NCBI GenBank assembly: GCA_903842595.1
Contig: CAIMMO010000071.1
Span: forward strand, 18,143-82,142
Length of the DNA: 64,000 nt
DNA from: an uncultured Alphaproteobacteria bacterium
GTDB taxonomy: Bacteria > Pseudomonadota > Alphaproteobacteria > Caulobacterales > Hyphomonadaceae
Direction of reading: 5' to 3'
The notes beneath the pieces are model-generated. The model did not search any database and had not been told where the DNA came from. It saw nothing but the letters and a program-made list of their open reading frames with translations. How positions within the stretch are numbered: position 1 is the stretch's first letter; each line of letters begins with the position of its first letter. Made by a program: the position numbers and the translations under genes. Of the stretch, positions 1-8,577 are shown piece by piece.

Positions 1-432
1 GGAAATGTTGTTCTTGAGGATGTGCTGCTGGGCCGTTTCCAGCGCGCGCGAGATCGAGGTCCGCTGTTCGCCATAGATCGGCTCGTTCGCCAGCCGCTCG
101 GCGAAACTCTTAGCCGCGTCGGGGGTATCGATGATCGTCCAGGGAATGGTCTCGATCGGGTCGAAGTCCCCTGCCCATTCCATGTAGAGCACGGCGACCT
201 TGCCCTCCGGGCCCGACAGCATGGCGTTGACGACGTCCTTGTGCCGGAAGGCATCGACATAGCCCTGGCGCTGGATCGAGTGCTCGTCGTAATCCATCGA
301 CTGCGAGATATCGACGGCAAGGACCAGTTCGAGATCGACGCGGATCATGCCGCCCTGCTGGGCCGTGACGGGGGCAGAAAGCCCGACAAACCCGGCCACG
401 GCCACCGCAACAAAGCCCTTCAGGCGTGACAT
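1..432 (-). CDS. DUF1194 (von Willebrand A-like) exported protein, 3' part cut off
   Basis: Reading leftward from an ATG at 430-432, the frame stays open for 144 codons to the window edge, so only the N-terminal part is visible. A short signal peptide (MSRLKGFVAVAVAGFVGLSAP) ends near APVTAQ. It is followed by VDLELVLAVDISQSM, which carries the D-x-S-x-S metal-site (MIDAS-like) motif of von Willebrand A folds, and then by WTIID and ISRALE segments typical of DUF1194. Members are periplasmic proteins of unknown role in alphaproteobacteria. The family assignment is good; the function is unknown. Confidence 0.75.
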   Translation of the reverse strand, partial: MSRLKGFVAVAVAGFVGLSAPVTAQQGGMIRVDLELVLAVDISQSMDYDEHSIQRQGYVDAFRHKDVVNAMLSGPEGKVAVLYMEWAGDFDPIETIPWTIIDTPDAAKSFAERLANEPIYGEQRTSISRALETAQQHILKNNIS

Positions 433-640
433 GAGCTTCCCATAGACCAGCATGATTGGCCGCTCCGGCGCCGGCCATATCATTCTGCCGGGACTTCCAG
501 CTTGCAGGCCATCCGCCCGGCAGGCAAGCTGCCATCCATCACGAACTCACGACCTCGCTCCGAGACGAGGCAAGGTGGACAGCCGTGACTGCTGATGGCG
601 CCCGGCAATAACACCTTCCAGAGCGGCCCCGGGCCCATCG

Positions 641-1330
641 TCACGCCAGCGAAAAATCCACCAGCGCGGCGGCGTGTATCTCCAGCGTGTCATAGCCCGG
701 CAGGCCCGCCTCGGTCGGCGGGAACAGCATGCCGATCTCGGTGCAGGCGAAGACCACGCTGTCGGCCTCTTTCGCGGATGACCGGTCGATCATTGCCCGC
801 ACCGTATCGCGCGCCTGATCCGTAACAACGCCCTTGATAAGCTGGTCATAGATGATGGCGTGCAGCGCATCGCGGTCGGCCTTGTCGGGCGTCACGGCGC
901 CGATGCCCTTGTTGCCGAGGTGATCGATCAGGAACGGGTCTTCCATCGTGTAGCGCGTGCCCAGCAGCAGCGGCCGTGAGCGGGCATCGGCTTTCAGCTC
1001 CTTTGCCAGCGCATCGCCGATATGGATCAGCGGCAGGCGTACCGAGGCCATCACCTGCTGCGCCATCTTGTGCATCGTGTTGGCGCCGATGGCGATCACG
1101 TCCGCGCCGGCGCGTTCGAGCGACTGGGCCGCATTGGCGAGCACGGCCCCGGCCTCGCGCCATTCACCGGCCGTCTGCATCTTCGCAATCGGTCCGAAGT
1201 CGAGCGAGTTGATGATGATCCTGGCCGAATGCGCCCCGCCCAGCCGGTCGGCGACCATCTGGTTGATCCGGTCATAGTAGAGGCGCGAGCTTTGCCAGCT
1301 CATGCCCCCGATCAGTCCTATGGTGCGCAT
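641..1330 (-). CDS. Aspartate/glutamate racemase family protein
   Basis: A 229-residue cytoplasmic protein of about the usual family length. It begins MRTIGLIGGMSW, the glycine-rich N-terminus of YgeA-like amino-acid racemases. ANTMHK (about residue 83) supplies a Thr where broad-specificity racemases have the first catalytic Cys, and FACTEIGML (about residue 195) supplies the second Cys. This Thr/Cys pair is known from the E. coli YgeA type, which prefers L-Asp/L-Glu. The likely reaction is interconversion of acidic amino-acid enantiomers by a two-base, cofactor-free mechanism. It stands alone on the minus strand. Substrate specificity is inferred. Confidence 0.85.
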   Translation of the reverse strand: MRTIGLIGGMSWQSSRLYYDRINQMVADRLGGAHSARIIINSLDFGPIAKMQTAGEWREAGAVLANAAQSLERAGADVIAIGANTMHKMAQQVMASVRLPLIHIGDALAKELKADARSRPLLLGTRYTMEDPFLIDHLGNKGIGAVTPDKADRDALHAIIYDQLIKGVVTDQARDTVRAMIDRSSAKEADSVVFACTEIGMLFPPTEAGLPGYDTLEIHAAALVDFSLA

Positions 1331-1382
1331 GCAAGGTTCCCGGTTTGTCGCCGGTTAGCATTGCAGGGGGCGCCGGTACAGG

Positions 1383-2228
1383 TCAGCGAAGCCTGGTAAC
1401 GTCGACGCCAACGGACAATGAGGAGCTTGCGCCATAGCCGGTGAAGGCCCCCAGGACCGGCGTCAGCTCGACGCCTGAGGCTGCGGACGCGACCGGAATG
1501 AGGTCGCCATCGTCCACCAGCCCGTTTGTGGCGTCGAGTTCGATCCAGCCGACCGCAGGAATGTAGACCTCCGCCCAGGCATGGGGCGAGGATGACCCAG
1601 GCGTTGCATTTGGCGTGTAGACATAGCCCGTCACGAAGCGTGCGGCGCAGCCGAGGCTGCGTGCGGCGGCGATCATCAACTCGGCAAAGTCGCGGCATGT
1701 GCCCGACTGCAGCCGCAAGGTTTCGGTTGGCGACTGCAGGCCCTGCTCGAAGCGGATGCGATAGTCGAGTTCGTAGCGAATGCGCGCTGCGCATTCGAGC
1801 AGGCGCTCATACTGCCCTTTCTGCACGCTGGACGCTCCACGCTTTATCCAGGCCGCGACGGCGTCGGCCGTATCCCTGGGCTGGTCGAGGCAAGCCCACA
1901 GCATGCGCTGCTCGGTCGGCGCGTACTGCGTTGCGCCGGTCTCCAGCAGAATGCGCCGCTGGCTTTCGGATCGCGGGAAGGTCTCGACGCTCAACTCGCT
2001 GACAATGTCGAGCTGCGTGGTCGCACCGGTGAAATATGCAATGGCGATCGAGTTGCCGTAGAGATCATTGCGCCAGACCACTTCGGCCGGCGGAGACAGG
2101 CCAAGGCTGGAGGCCTGCACCGTAAGCTTGTGGTCGCTCCGGGGCCGCAGATAGAGGGTGTGGGGCGACAGGGTTACCGGCGAGGAAAAGACGTAGGTCG
2201 TCGAATGGCGCAGCTGGAAGGCGGGCAT
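1383..2228 (-). CDS. Transglutaminase-like cysteine peptidase family protein
   Basis: 281 residues from the ATG at 2226-2228 (MPAFQLRHSTTYVFSSP). The frame is open much further upstream, but the start at the N-terminal transglutaminase domain is the sensible one. The catalytic triad is visible: Cys in SGTCRDFAELM, His in SSPHAWAEVY and Asp in WIELDATN. The family couples an N-terminal beta-rich domain to a transglutaminase core; members are cytosolic and mostly uncharacterised, probably amidases or peptidases. No partner genes are adjacent. Confidence 0.85.
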   Translation of the reverse strand: MPAFQLRHSTTYVFSSPVTLSPHTLYLRPRSDHKLTVQASSLGLSPPAEVVWRNDLYGNSIAIAYFTGATTQLDIVSELSVETFPRSESQRRILLETGATQYAPTEQRMLWACLDQPRDTADAVAAWIKRGASSVQKGQYERLLECAARIRYELDYRIRFEQGLQSPTETLRLQSGTCRDFAELMIAAARSLGCAARFVTGYVYTPNATPGSSSPHAWAEVYIPAVGWIELDATNGLVDDGDLIPVASAASGVELTPVLGAFTGYGASSSLSVGVDVTRLR

Positions 2229-2553
2229 GGCGTGGCTCGGGAACCGGGGAGGGTTGCCGTGCAACGTGCGCTGGCGGGCCGGGTTCCCCCGGGGGCTGGT
2301 CCGTCCCGAGTTTGCTTGACCTTCTCCACAGGCGGGGGTAGGGAACCCGCCTTCCGCGCAAGAACACCCCAGACATGGGATTCCTGTGCTTTGACCGGCA
2401 CGACCCTTCCCCTCCATTGATTTCTGGAGGGGCAGATGAGGCTGGCGAGGTCCCCCGCCCGGCGCGTTGCGCTCAGCGGGGCCAAAAGGCGTTTGCGCGT
2501 CGGAAGAAGACTTCCCATGTCGGAGATGGTCTCCGGCATGAAAAGGAATGGCG
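2229..2553. other. Gap between transglutaminase and ffh, with a hairpin
   Basis: This 325-base divergent gap should hold the promoters of both neighbours; I cannot place them with confidence. It contains an 8-bp perfect stem (2409-2416 with 2425-2432, loop of 8) without a T-tract, so it is not a good terminator. I looked for the conserved SRP RNA tetraloop region because of the neighbouring ffh and did not find it. Confidence 0.4.
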
Positions 2554-4050
2554 ATGTTCGACGCGCTGACAGATCGTCTTGGCAAGGTATTCGACGGCCT
2601 CACCGGCCGCGGCGCCCTGTCCGAGAAGGACGTCAACGAAGCCCTGCGCGAGATCCGCGTGGCGCTTCTGGAAGCCGACGTCGCCCTGTCTGTTGTCAAG
2701 AAATTCATCGACGATGTCCGCCCCAAGGCCGTGGGCGAGAACGTCATCAAGTCGATCAAGCCGGGCCAGCTTGTCGTCAAGATCGTGCACGATGCGCTGG
2801 TCGAGACGCTGGGCGGTGACGAAGAACCCGCGCCGCTGAAGATCGACAGCCCGCCGGCCATCATCCTGATGGCCGGCCTGCAGGGCTCGGGCAAGACGAC
2901 CACCACTGGCAAGCTTGCCAAGCGCCTGAAGGATCAGGAACGCAAGAAGGTTCTCGTCGCCTCCCTCGACACGCGCCGCCCGGCCGCGATGGAACAGCTG
3001 AAGATCCTTGCCGACCAGGTCGGCGTCGACGCGCTTCCGATCGTCGTCGGGCAGCTGCCCGCCGACATCACCCGCCGCGCGATCCAGGCCGCGAAGTTCG
3101 GCGGCTACGATGTGCTGATGCTGGACACGGCGGGCCGCACCACGCTCGACGACCAGATGATGAATGAGGCGGACGAGATCGCGAAGATCGCGAACCCGTC
3201 AGAAACGCTTCTCGTTGCCGACGCCCTGACGGGTCAGGACGCTGTCGAGACGGCGCGCCGCTTCAACGAGCGCCTGCCGCTCACCGGCCTCGTGCTCACG
3301 CGCATGGATGGCGATGGTCGCGGCGGCGCGGCGCTCTCGATGCGCTCCGTCACCGGCCTGCCGATCCGCTTCATCGGCGTGGGCGAGAAGCTTGATGGGC
3401 TCGACGTGTTCGACGCCCGCCGCATCGCCGGCCGCATTCTGGGGCAGGGCGACATCGTCAGCCTGGTCGAGAAGGCCAAGGCCGAGATGGACATGGCCGA
3501 GGCCGAGCGCGTCGCCAAGAAGATGCAGAAGGGTCAGTTCGACCTGGAGGATTATGCCGGCCAGCTGCGCCAGATGCAGCGTATGGGCGGCCTCGGCGGC
3601 ATGATGGAAATGCTGCCCGGTGTGAAGGACGCAAAGGCGAAGATGGCCGCAGCCGGCATCGACGATCGGGTGATGAAGCGCAAGGAAGCGATCATCATGT
3701 CGATGACGCCGAAGGAGCGCCGCAAGCCCGACCTGCTTCAGGCCTCGCGCAAGCGCCGCATCGCGGCCGGCGCCGGCGTCGACGTGGCCGAGGTCAACAA
3801 GGTGCTGAAAGAGCACCGCAACATGGCCGACATGATGAAGAAGCTCGGCAAGGGCGGCCTCAAGGGCCTCGCCGGCATGATGGGCAATATGGGCGGCGCC
3901 GGCGGCATGGGCGGGGGCGGAATGGGCAGCGCGCCGCAGCTTTCGCCGCAACAGATGAACGCGCTGAAGAATCTCGGCGGTCCGGGCGGACCGAAGCTGC
4001 CCGGCCTCGGCGGCGGTCTTCCCGGTCTTGGCGGAGACAAGAAGAAATGA
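2554..4050 (+). CDS. ffh: Signal recognition particle protein Ffh (SRP54)
   Basis: GTPase that binds signal peptides of nascent membrane proteins and hands ribosomes to FtsY. The N domain (MFDALTDRLGKVFDGL) is followed by the G domain with GLQGSGKTTTTGKL (P-loop), DTRRPAAMEQL, DTAGRTTLDD and TRMDGDGRGG. The M domain contains RMGGLGGMMEMLPG and SRKRRIAAGAG and ends in a Gly/Met-rich tail. I prefer the ATG at 2554 to the one six bases earlier: AAAAGGA then sits at proper distance and the protein starts MFD like other Ffh proteins. The stop overlaps the next start (ATGA). Confidence 0.97.
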   Translation: MFDALTDRLGKVFDGLTGRGALSEKDVNEALREIRVALLEADVALSVVKKFIDDVRPKAVGENVIKSIKPGQLVVKIVHDALVETLGGDEEPAPLKIDSPPAIILMAGLQGSGKTTTTGKLAKRLKDQERKKVLVASLDTRRPAAMEQLKILADQVGVDALPIVVGQLPADITRRAIQAAKFGGYDVLMLDTAGRTTLDDQMMNEADEIAKIANPSETLLVADALTGQDAVETARRFNERLPLTGLVLTRMDGDGRGGAALSMRSVTGLPIRFIGVGEKLDGLDVFDARRIAGRILGQGDIVSLVEKAKAEMDMAEAERVAKKMQKGQFDLEDYAGQLRQMQRMGGLGGMMEMLPGVKDAKAKMAAAGIDDRVMKRKEAIIMSMTPKERRKPDLLQASRKRRIAAGAGVDVAEVNKVLKEHRNMADMMKKLGKGGLKGLAGMMGNMGGAGGMGGGGMGSAPQLSPQQMNALKNLGGPGGPKLPGLGGGLPGLGGDKKK

Positions 4051-4340
4051 CCCGCGATCCCGCTGACGAACTCAAACGACTGCGCGCCTCGATCGACAAT
4101 ATCGACGCGGCTGTCGTGCACATGCTGGCTGAGCGCTTCAAGGCGACCAAGGCGGTGGGCGAACTCAAGGCCGCGCACGCCATGCCTCCGGCTGACAAGG
4201 CGCGCGAAGCCGAGCAGATCGCCCGCCTGCGCCAGCTCGCCAACGCTGCCGATCTCGACCCCGACTTCGCCGAAAAATTCCTCGCCTTCATCGTGACGGA
4301 AGTGATCCGCCACCATGAGAAACTGCAGGGGAAGGGCTGA
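4047..4340 (+). CDS. Chorismate mutase, type II (AroQ-like)
   Basis: A 97-residue all-helical protein that converts chorismate to prephenate for Phe/Tyr synthesis. The AroQ pattern is visible: LRASIDNIDAAVVHMLAERF, K-AVGELKAAH and the C-terminal FIVTEVIRHHEKLQ helix. Free-standing AroQ domains of 90-100 residues are common. It overlaps ffh by four bases, so it is translationally coupled to it. This linkage to SRP genes recurs in alphaproteobacteria and probably reflects shared transcription, not shared function. Confidence 0.9.
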   Translation: MTRDPADELKRLRASIDNIDAAVVHMLAERFKATKAVGELKAAHAMPPADKAREAEQIARLRQLANAADLDPDFAEKFLAFIVTEVIRHHEKLQGKG

Positions 4341-4392
4341 CGCCCGACCCGCCAACCTCAACCAGCTCGAACCACAAAGAAGAGAGTAGACA

Positions 4393-4791
4393 ATGTCACT
4401 GAAAATCCGTCTCGCGCGCGGCGGCTCCAGGCACCGCCCATACTACAACGTCGTGATCGCCGACTCGCGCTTTGCGCGCGATGGCCGTTTCATCGAGAAG
4501 ATCGGCTCCTACAATCCGCTGCTTGGCAAGACCGACGAGAAGCGCATCCAGATCGACCTCGAGAAGGCCAAGGCCTGGCTCGCCAAGGGCGCGCAGCCGA
4601 CCGATCGCGTCGCCCGTTTCCTCGGAAACGCTGGCCTTGTGAAATGGCAACATGGCAACAATCCGCAAGCCGCCGAGCCGGGCGAGAAGGCCAAGGAACG
4701 GGCCAAGGAGCGCGCCGACCGCGAGGAAGCGCGCCGCGCCGCCGCTGAAGAAGCCAAGAACGCGCCGGCCGAAGAAGCTGCCGCCGAGTAA
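4393..4791 (+). CDS. rpsP: 30S ribosomal protein S16
   Basis: A small-subunit protein of the 16S rRNA 5' domain. The start [21 protein letters not shown] and the [15 protein letters not shown] motif are diagnostic. At 132 residues it is longer than the roughly 80-90 of E. coli S16. The surplus is a Lys/Glu/Ala-rich C-terminal extension (from about residue 97), as is usual in alphaproteobacteria. AAGAAGAGAG precedes the ATG. Confidence 0.97.
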   Translation: MSLKIRLARGGSRHRPYYNVVIADSRFARDGRFIEKIGSYNPLLGKTDEKRIQIDLEKAKAWLAKGAQPTDRVARFLGNAGLVKWQHGNNPQAAEPGEKAKERAKERADREEARRAAAEEAKNAPAEEAAAE

Positions 4792-4796
4792 TCCGC

Positions 4797-5285
4797 GTGG
4801 CGGTGACGGTTCGCGATGCGGCGCCGGAGGACGAGGATTTCATCCTCGCCCTCAACGCCGCCTGCGTTCCGGCCGTCGGAGACATGCCGCGCGAGAAGTA
4901 CCGCCAGTATGCTGGCTGGGCCTGTCGTGTGCTGATCGCAGAAGCCGGCGGTAAACCCGCCGGCTTCCTCATTCTGGTCCGCCCCGGCTCGGCCTATCCA
5001 AGCGACAACTATGGTTGGTTCGAAGCGGCATTCGACCGTCATCTCTATGTCGATCGCATCGCCGTCACCGAGGCGTCGCGCGGCGCCGGTGCGGGCAGGG
5101 CGCTGTATGAGGCGGCGCTGCGCATGGCGCGCGAGCTGGGCGAAGAGCGCGTCACCGCCGAGGTCAACGAAGACCCGCCCAATCCCGAGAGCATGGCCTT
5201 TCACGCAAAGCTCGGCTTCCGCCACCTGCTGTCGCGCCCATCGCGATCCGGCAAGGTTGTCGCGATGCTGGAGCGGCCGTTGTGA
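4797..5285 (+). CDS. GNAT-family N-acetyltransferase
   Basis: 162 residues, starting at a GTG five bases after the rpsP stop. The acetyl-CoA-binding loop is seen as ASRGAGAGRALYEAAL (about residues 95-110), after the YVDRIAVTE strand. The C-terminal part has the typical MAFHAKLGFRHL helix-strand. The acceptor is unknown. Its position between rpsP and rimM, with overlap into rimM, hints at a ribosome-related target, but that is inference only. Confidence 0.85.
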   Translation: MAVTVRDAAPEDEDFILALNAACVPAVGDMPREKYRQYAGWACRVLIAEAGGKPAGFLILVRPGSAYPSDNYGWFEAAFDRHLYVDRIAVTEASRGAGAGRALYEAALRMARELGEERVTAEVNEDPPNPESMAFHAKLGFRHLLSRPSRSGKVVAMLERPL

Positions 5286-5887
5286 GCGCCAAGCCCAAAC
5301 TCATCGTTGTCGCGCAGATTGCCGGCGCCTTCGGCGTGAAGGGCGAGGTGCGCGTGCGCTCCTTCACCGATGATCCGGAAGCCTGCTTCGCCTACGGTCC
5401 GCTGATGGACGCGGCTGGCAAGGTCGTGCTCACGCATGTCCGCCATCGCACGCTGAATGATCTGTTCAGCGTCACGGCAAAGGAGCAGCGCCAGCGCGAA
5501 GAGTGGGAGGCCATGCGTGGCACGCTGCTTCACGCTGACCGCGCGTCCCTTCCGGCGGCGGAGGAAGGCGAGTTCTACGTCAGCGACCTGATCGGCTTGC
5601 GTGTCGTCCATCTGGACGGGCGTGAGCTTGGCGCTGTGAAGTCGGTCCAGAATTTCGGTGCGGGCGAGCTGATCGAGGTGCAGCCCTCATCCGGTTCTGC
5701 CTACCTGCTGCCCTTCACTGAAGAGATCTTTCCGGAACTGGACATTCCCGCTGGCCTGCTGCGCGCGGCCCCCGATGAAGCGCTTCTGCCTGAAGCGCCA
5801 ACCCGCCCGGATCCTGCCCACCCGGATCCTGCCCACCCGGATCCTGCCCACCCGGATCCTACCCACACTGCCCCGAAGCCCGGTTAA
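5282..5887 (+). CDS. rimM: 16S rRNA processing protein RimM, with repeat-derived tail
   Basis: A ribosome assembly factor that binds S19 and helps mature the 30S head. The RimM domain (IAGAFGVKGEVRVRSFTDD) is followed by a PRC-barrel (GEFYVSDLIGLRVV to LLPFTEEIFPELD). The GTG start overlaps the preceding stop. The last 25-30 residues are a run of PDPAH units coded by a 15-bp tandem repeat, absent from normal RimM, and the gene ends 29 bases inside the convergent glycosyltransferase gene. trmD and rplS, the usual next genes, do not follow. Confidence 0.95.
   Translation: MSAKPKLIVVAQIAGAFGVKGEVRVRSFTDDPEACFAYGPLMDAAGKVVLTHVRHRTLNDLFSVTAKEQRQREEWEAMRGTLLHADRASLPAAEEGEFYVSDLIGLRVVHLDGRELGAVKSVQNFGAGELIEVQPSSGSAYLLPFTEEIFPELDIPAGLLRAAPDEALLPEAPTRPDPAHPDPAHPDPAHPDPTHTAPKPG
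5806..5865 (+). repeat. Four tandem copies of a 15-bp unit in the rimM 3' end
   Basis: The unit CCCGGATCCTGCCCA is repeated without gaps at 5806, 5821, 5836 and 5851; only the last copy differs, by one base. Each copy is in frame and adds five residues (PDPAH) to RimM. Near-identity suggests recent expansion by slippage. Confidence 0.97.
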
Positions 5888-7550
5888 GCTGGAAGTACAG
5901 CGTCGCCGCCTTGTCTTCCGACATCCGCAGCGGCCGCCGCACCGCGCCGCGCGCGCCCTTGTCGCGCAACCGCACATCGAGCTCCTGTTCCAGATAGGTG
6001 GACAGCTGCTCGGGCATCAGCGCGACATTCAGCGTGTCGTTGAAGCGTGTGTCGCGCCACACGACCAGACACGCGCCATTGCCCTGTCGCGGCGGATAGG
6101 CATCTGGCGCAACGGATGCATCGAGCACGCGCGCCTTTGGAAATGCTGCGCGCAGGTTGCCCGTCAGGTGAAGGTCCGCGCCAACGATCGTGCCGCCCTG
6201 AAAGCCCGCGTCGCGCAGCGCCTCAGCCCACGCGGCGACCGGCGTGTACGGCCGGCAGCCGCCTTCCCGGCACTGTGCGATCTCAAGCTGGGCCTCGACG
6301 AACCTGCCGCCTGCCACCAGGACGATGAACGTCACCACGACGGCGCCAAACCCGCGGATTGCGACAGGAAAGTCGCCGGCGCGCTTGACGTGGGCGAACA
6401 GCCAGATCGGCAAGGCGAACAGCACCGGCATCATCCAGTGCGGCTTGTAGGCCTGCACGCCGAGCAGAACGCTGATCATGTAGACGCCCACACCCATGAT
6501 GGCCGCCTGCAGGAACAGCTTGCGCCAGGCCAGTTCGTGCGGTTCCTCGTCAGTGCTTCGGCGCGGGAAGACCGGATAGAGAATCGGCAGCCACAGCGTC
6601 CAGAACAGCATCATCCAGAACAGGAGAAGCGGAAGGGCGAATTCCGCCAAAGCACGGCCAAGCTGTGCAGCGGCGTTGCCCGCCCGGTCGAGCCATGCCC
6701 CATCGATCTCCCATGAAGTGACATACTCGCGCGCCGCATCGCTCACCGAGTCGATGTGCGTTCCGACCCAGATCACGTAGGGCGCATAGAGCAGGGCGGC
6801 GACCAGGAAGGTCAGGAACAGGCGCCCGAAGCTCAGCGCATCGCGAAAGAACGGCGACAGCATGATCGCCAGCAGTATCGCGATGGGGAAGACGATGAAC
6901 AGGTGATGCGTCAGCAGGCCGAGGCCCATCGCGACGCCGAGATAGAACCAGTCGCTCCACGCGCGCCATGTCAGGATGCGCGTAATGGCGTGGAAACTCA
7001 GCGACAGCACGGCCATGAGAGCGACGCCGCCGAGCAGGTCCTCATGCGCCGACCAGCCGACCTGGAAGGTCAGCGCCCACGCTGCCAAAGCCGCCGCCGA
7101 GACGCCCGGCCGGACAAGAATGTTGCGCGCTGACAGATAGTAGAACACCAGCCCGATGAAGAGCAGGGCGTACTTCACCGCGAAGATCACCGGCGCCGAT
7201 AATCCCCCAGCGCGCGTCGCCGCCCAGTAAAGCCAGCTCAGCATTGGAGGCTGGCGCGCTTCGTATCCAAACTGGAACGACTGCGAGAGCAGGAGCTGGT
7301 CGGCTTCTTCCACGGTGTAGACGGGCGCCACCAGCACGCGAATGGCCCAGTGGACCACGCAGTACAGCAGGATCATCGAGATGATCGCCGACCGGTCGAG
7401 CCGGATTATGGCGTCGAGCGATGAACGCTGCTCGCGCTCGCCATTCTGCCGTCCCCGGACCCCGCGGCCTGACCTGGCCGTCTTCCTGGACTGTTTCGGC
7501 TGCCGGATCGGCTGCTTCACGCGTCTTCTTCCACTCGACTGCGGCTGCAC
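5859..7550 (-). CDS. ArnT/PMT-like glycosyltransferase (GT39 family membrane protein)
   Basis: A 563-residue multi-span membrane protein using a polyprenyl-phosphate-linked sugar. After a basic N-terminal stretch (RRRVKQPIRQPKQSRK) the first membrane helix begins at IISMILLYCVV. It is followed by YTVEEADQLL, an acidic first-loop motif like the catalytic one of PMT/ArnT enzymes, and RQPPMLSWLYWA. About ten helices follow, then a soluble C-terminal domain. The start is a GTG without clear ribosome site, so it is uncertain. It lies 12 bases behind a GT2 gene, probably the enzyme that makes its lipid-linked donor. The acceptor is unknown. Confidence 0.8.
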   Translation of the reverse strand: MQPQSSGRRRVKQPIRQPKQSRKTARSGRGVRGRQNGEREQRSSLDAIIRLDRSAIISMILLYCVVHWAIRVLVAPVYTVEEADQLLLSQSFQFGYEARQPPMLSWLYWAATRAGGLSAPVIFAVKYALLFIGLVFYYLSARNILVRPGVSAAALAAWALTFQVGWSAHEDLLGGVALMAVLSLSFHAITRILTWRAWSDWFYLGVAMGLGLLTHHLFIVFPIAILLAIMLSPFFRDALSFGRLFLTFLVAALLYAPYVIWVGTHIDSVSDAAREYVTSWEIDGAWLDRAGNAAAQLGRALAEFALPLLLFWMMLFWTLWLPILYPVFPRRSTDEEPHELAWRKLFLQAAIMGVGVYMISVLLGVQAYKPHWMMPVLFALPIWLFAHVKRAGDFPVAIRGFGAVVVTFIVLVAGGRFVEAQLEIAQCREGGCRPYTPVAAWAEALRDAGFQGGTIVGADLHLTGNLRAAFPKARVLDASVAPDAYPPRQGNGACLVVWRDTRFNDTLNVALMPEQLSTYLEQELDVRLRDKGARGAVRRPLRMSEDKAATLYFQLNRASGQCG

Positions 7551-7562
7551 GCGAAAAAACGT

Positions 7563-8333
7563 TCAGCGCCCGGAGCGCGGATCGTTCCATTCGGCGGCGA
7601 CGCCATAACCCCCCCGCCGCACAAGCCACATCATCCCGAGCAGGTCTACCAGCCCGGCGCCAAAACGTCCCAGAAATCCATACTTTGACACACCATGAAG
7701 CCGCAGCCGGTCAGCCACCGGCTCTTCCTGCACGTCCCACCCGGCGCGCTTGATCAGCGCCGGCAGGAAGCGGTGCATCGATGCAAAGTAGGGCAGGTCC
7801 TGGAAGGCCCTGCGGCGGATCAGCTTGAAGCCGCAGCCGGTGTCGGTCGCGTCGTCGCGCAGGCAGAAGCGGCGCACGCCGTTGGCGATGCGCGATTGCA
7901 GCCATTTGAAACCACTGTCGTTTCGGCTGGTCCTGCGGCCGCAGACAATGCCCAGGGCCGGGTTTTCGTCCTTCGCCGCCACCTTGTCCCAGACCCGGCG
8001 CGAATCAGCGGGGTCGTTCTGCCCATCGCCGTCGAGCAGTTGCACCCAGTCGCCCGAGCAGTGCCGAAGGCCGGTGAACAGGGCGGCGGATTTGCCCCGC
8101 CGCCTTGTGTGGGTCAGGATCTTGATGCGGTCCGGGCTGGCAGCGTGCGCGGCGATCAACTCTGCAGCGGTTGCGTCGCCCGAGCAGTCGTTGACGCAGA
8201 CAATCTCGTAATCCACGCCGTTCAGGGCCGCGTGCACCTCGTCGACCAGAGGCTGGATATTGCCTTCCTCGTTGTAGAACGGGATCAGCACCGACAGGGC
8301 GCGGCGCTGTTGTGACGGCTCGATCGATGCCAA
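7563..8333 (-). CDS. Glycosyltransferase family 2, polyprenyl-phosphate sugar synthase-like
   Basis: A 256-residue GT-A enzyme. LSVLIPFYNEEGNI opens the nucleotide-sugar fold, IVCVNDCSGDAT and LLDGDGQNDP carry the donor- and metal-binding Asp residues, and VSKYGFLGRFGAGLVDLL is the C-terminal segment found in DPM1/ArnC-like enzymes. The likely role is loading a sugar onto undecaprenyl phosphate for the GT39 enzyme encoded next. The apparent start is a TTG (8331-8333), so the first residues are uncertain. Confidence 0.85.
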   Translation of the reverse strand: MASIEPSQQRRALSVLIPFYNEEGNIQPLVDEVHAALNGVDYEIVCVNDCSGDATAAELIAAHAASPDRIKILTHTRRRGKSAALFTGLRHCSGDWVQLLDGDGQNDPADSRRVWDKVAAKDENPALGIVCGRRTSRNDSGFKWLQSRIANGVRRFCLRDDATDTGCGFKLIRRRAFQDLPYFASMHRFLPALIKRAGWDVQEEPVADRLRLHGVSKYGFLGRFGAGLVDLLGMMWLVRRGGYGVAAEWNDPRSGR

Positions 8334-8577
8334 CTCGGCGGTCCCTGCGAAAGCGCGGCCCCGGCCCTGGAATCCAGCCGGCTTGAAGGTCAGGGACGTC
8401 TAGCACATCCACCGCATGCCGGAAGGCGCGGCCATGTTTCCTCATGTCGCGGCCCGATGAGGGCGCTGCCGGGCCCGAAACGCCTGCCGCAAGGACAGGA
8501 CTGCCCCCGATCGCTCGCTCTGCTAGACTATCTCAGGGCTGAGAGGCAAAATCTTACGCCCAAGGCGAGGATCGACG

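Noticed and set aside
498..531. 8-bp inverted repeat (CAGCTTGC/GCAAGCTG) upstream of the DUF1194 gene
   Set aside because: It is short, has no T-tract and no known operator match; it may be chance.
2229..2553. SRP RNA gene next to ffh
   Set aside because: The conserved GGAAG-type apical region and flanking bases of bacterial SRP RNA are not present.
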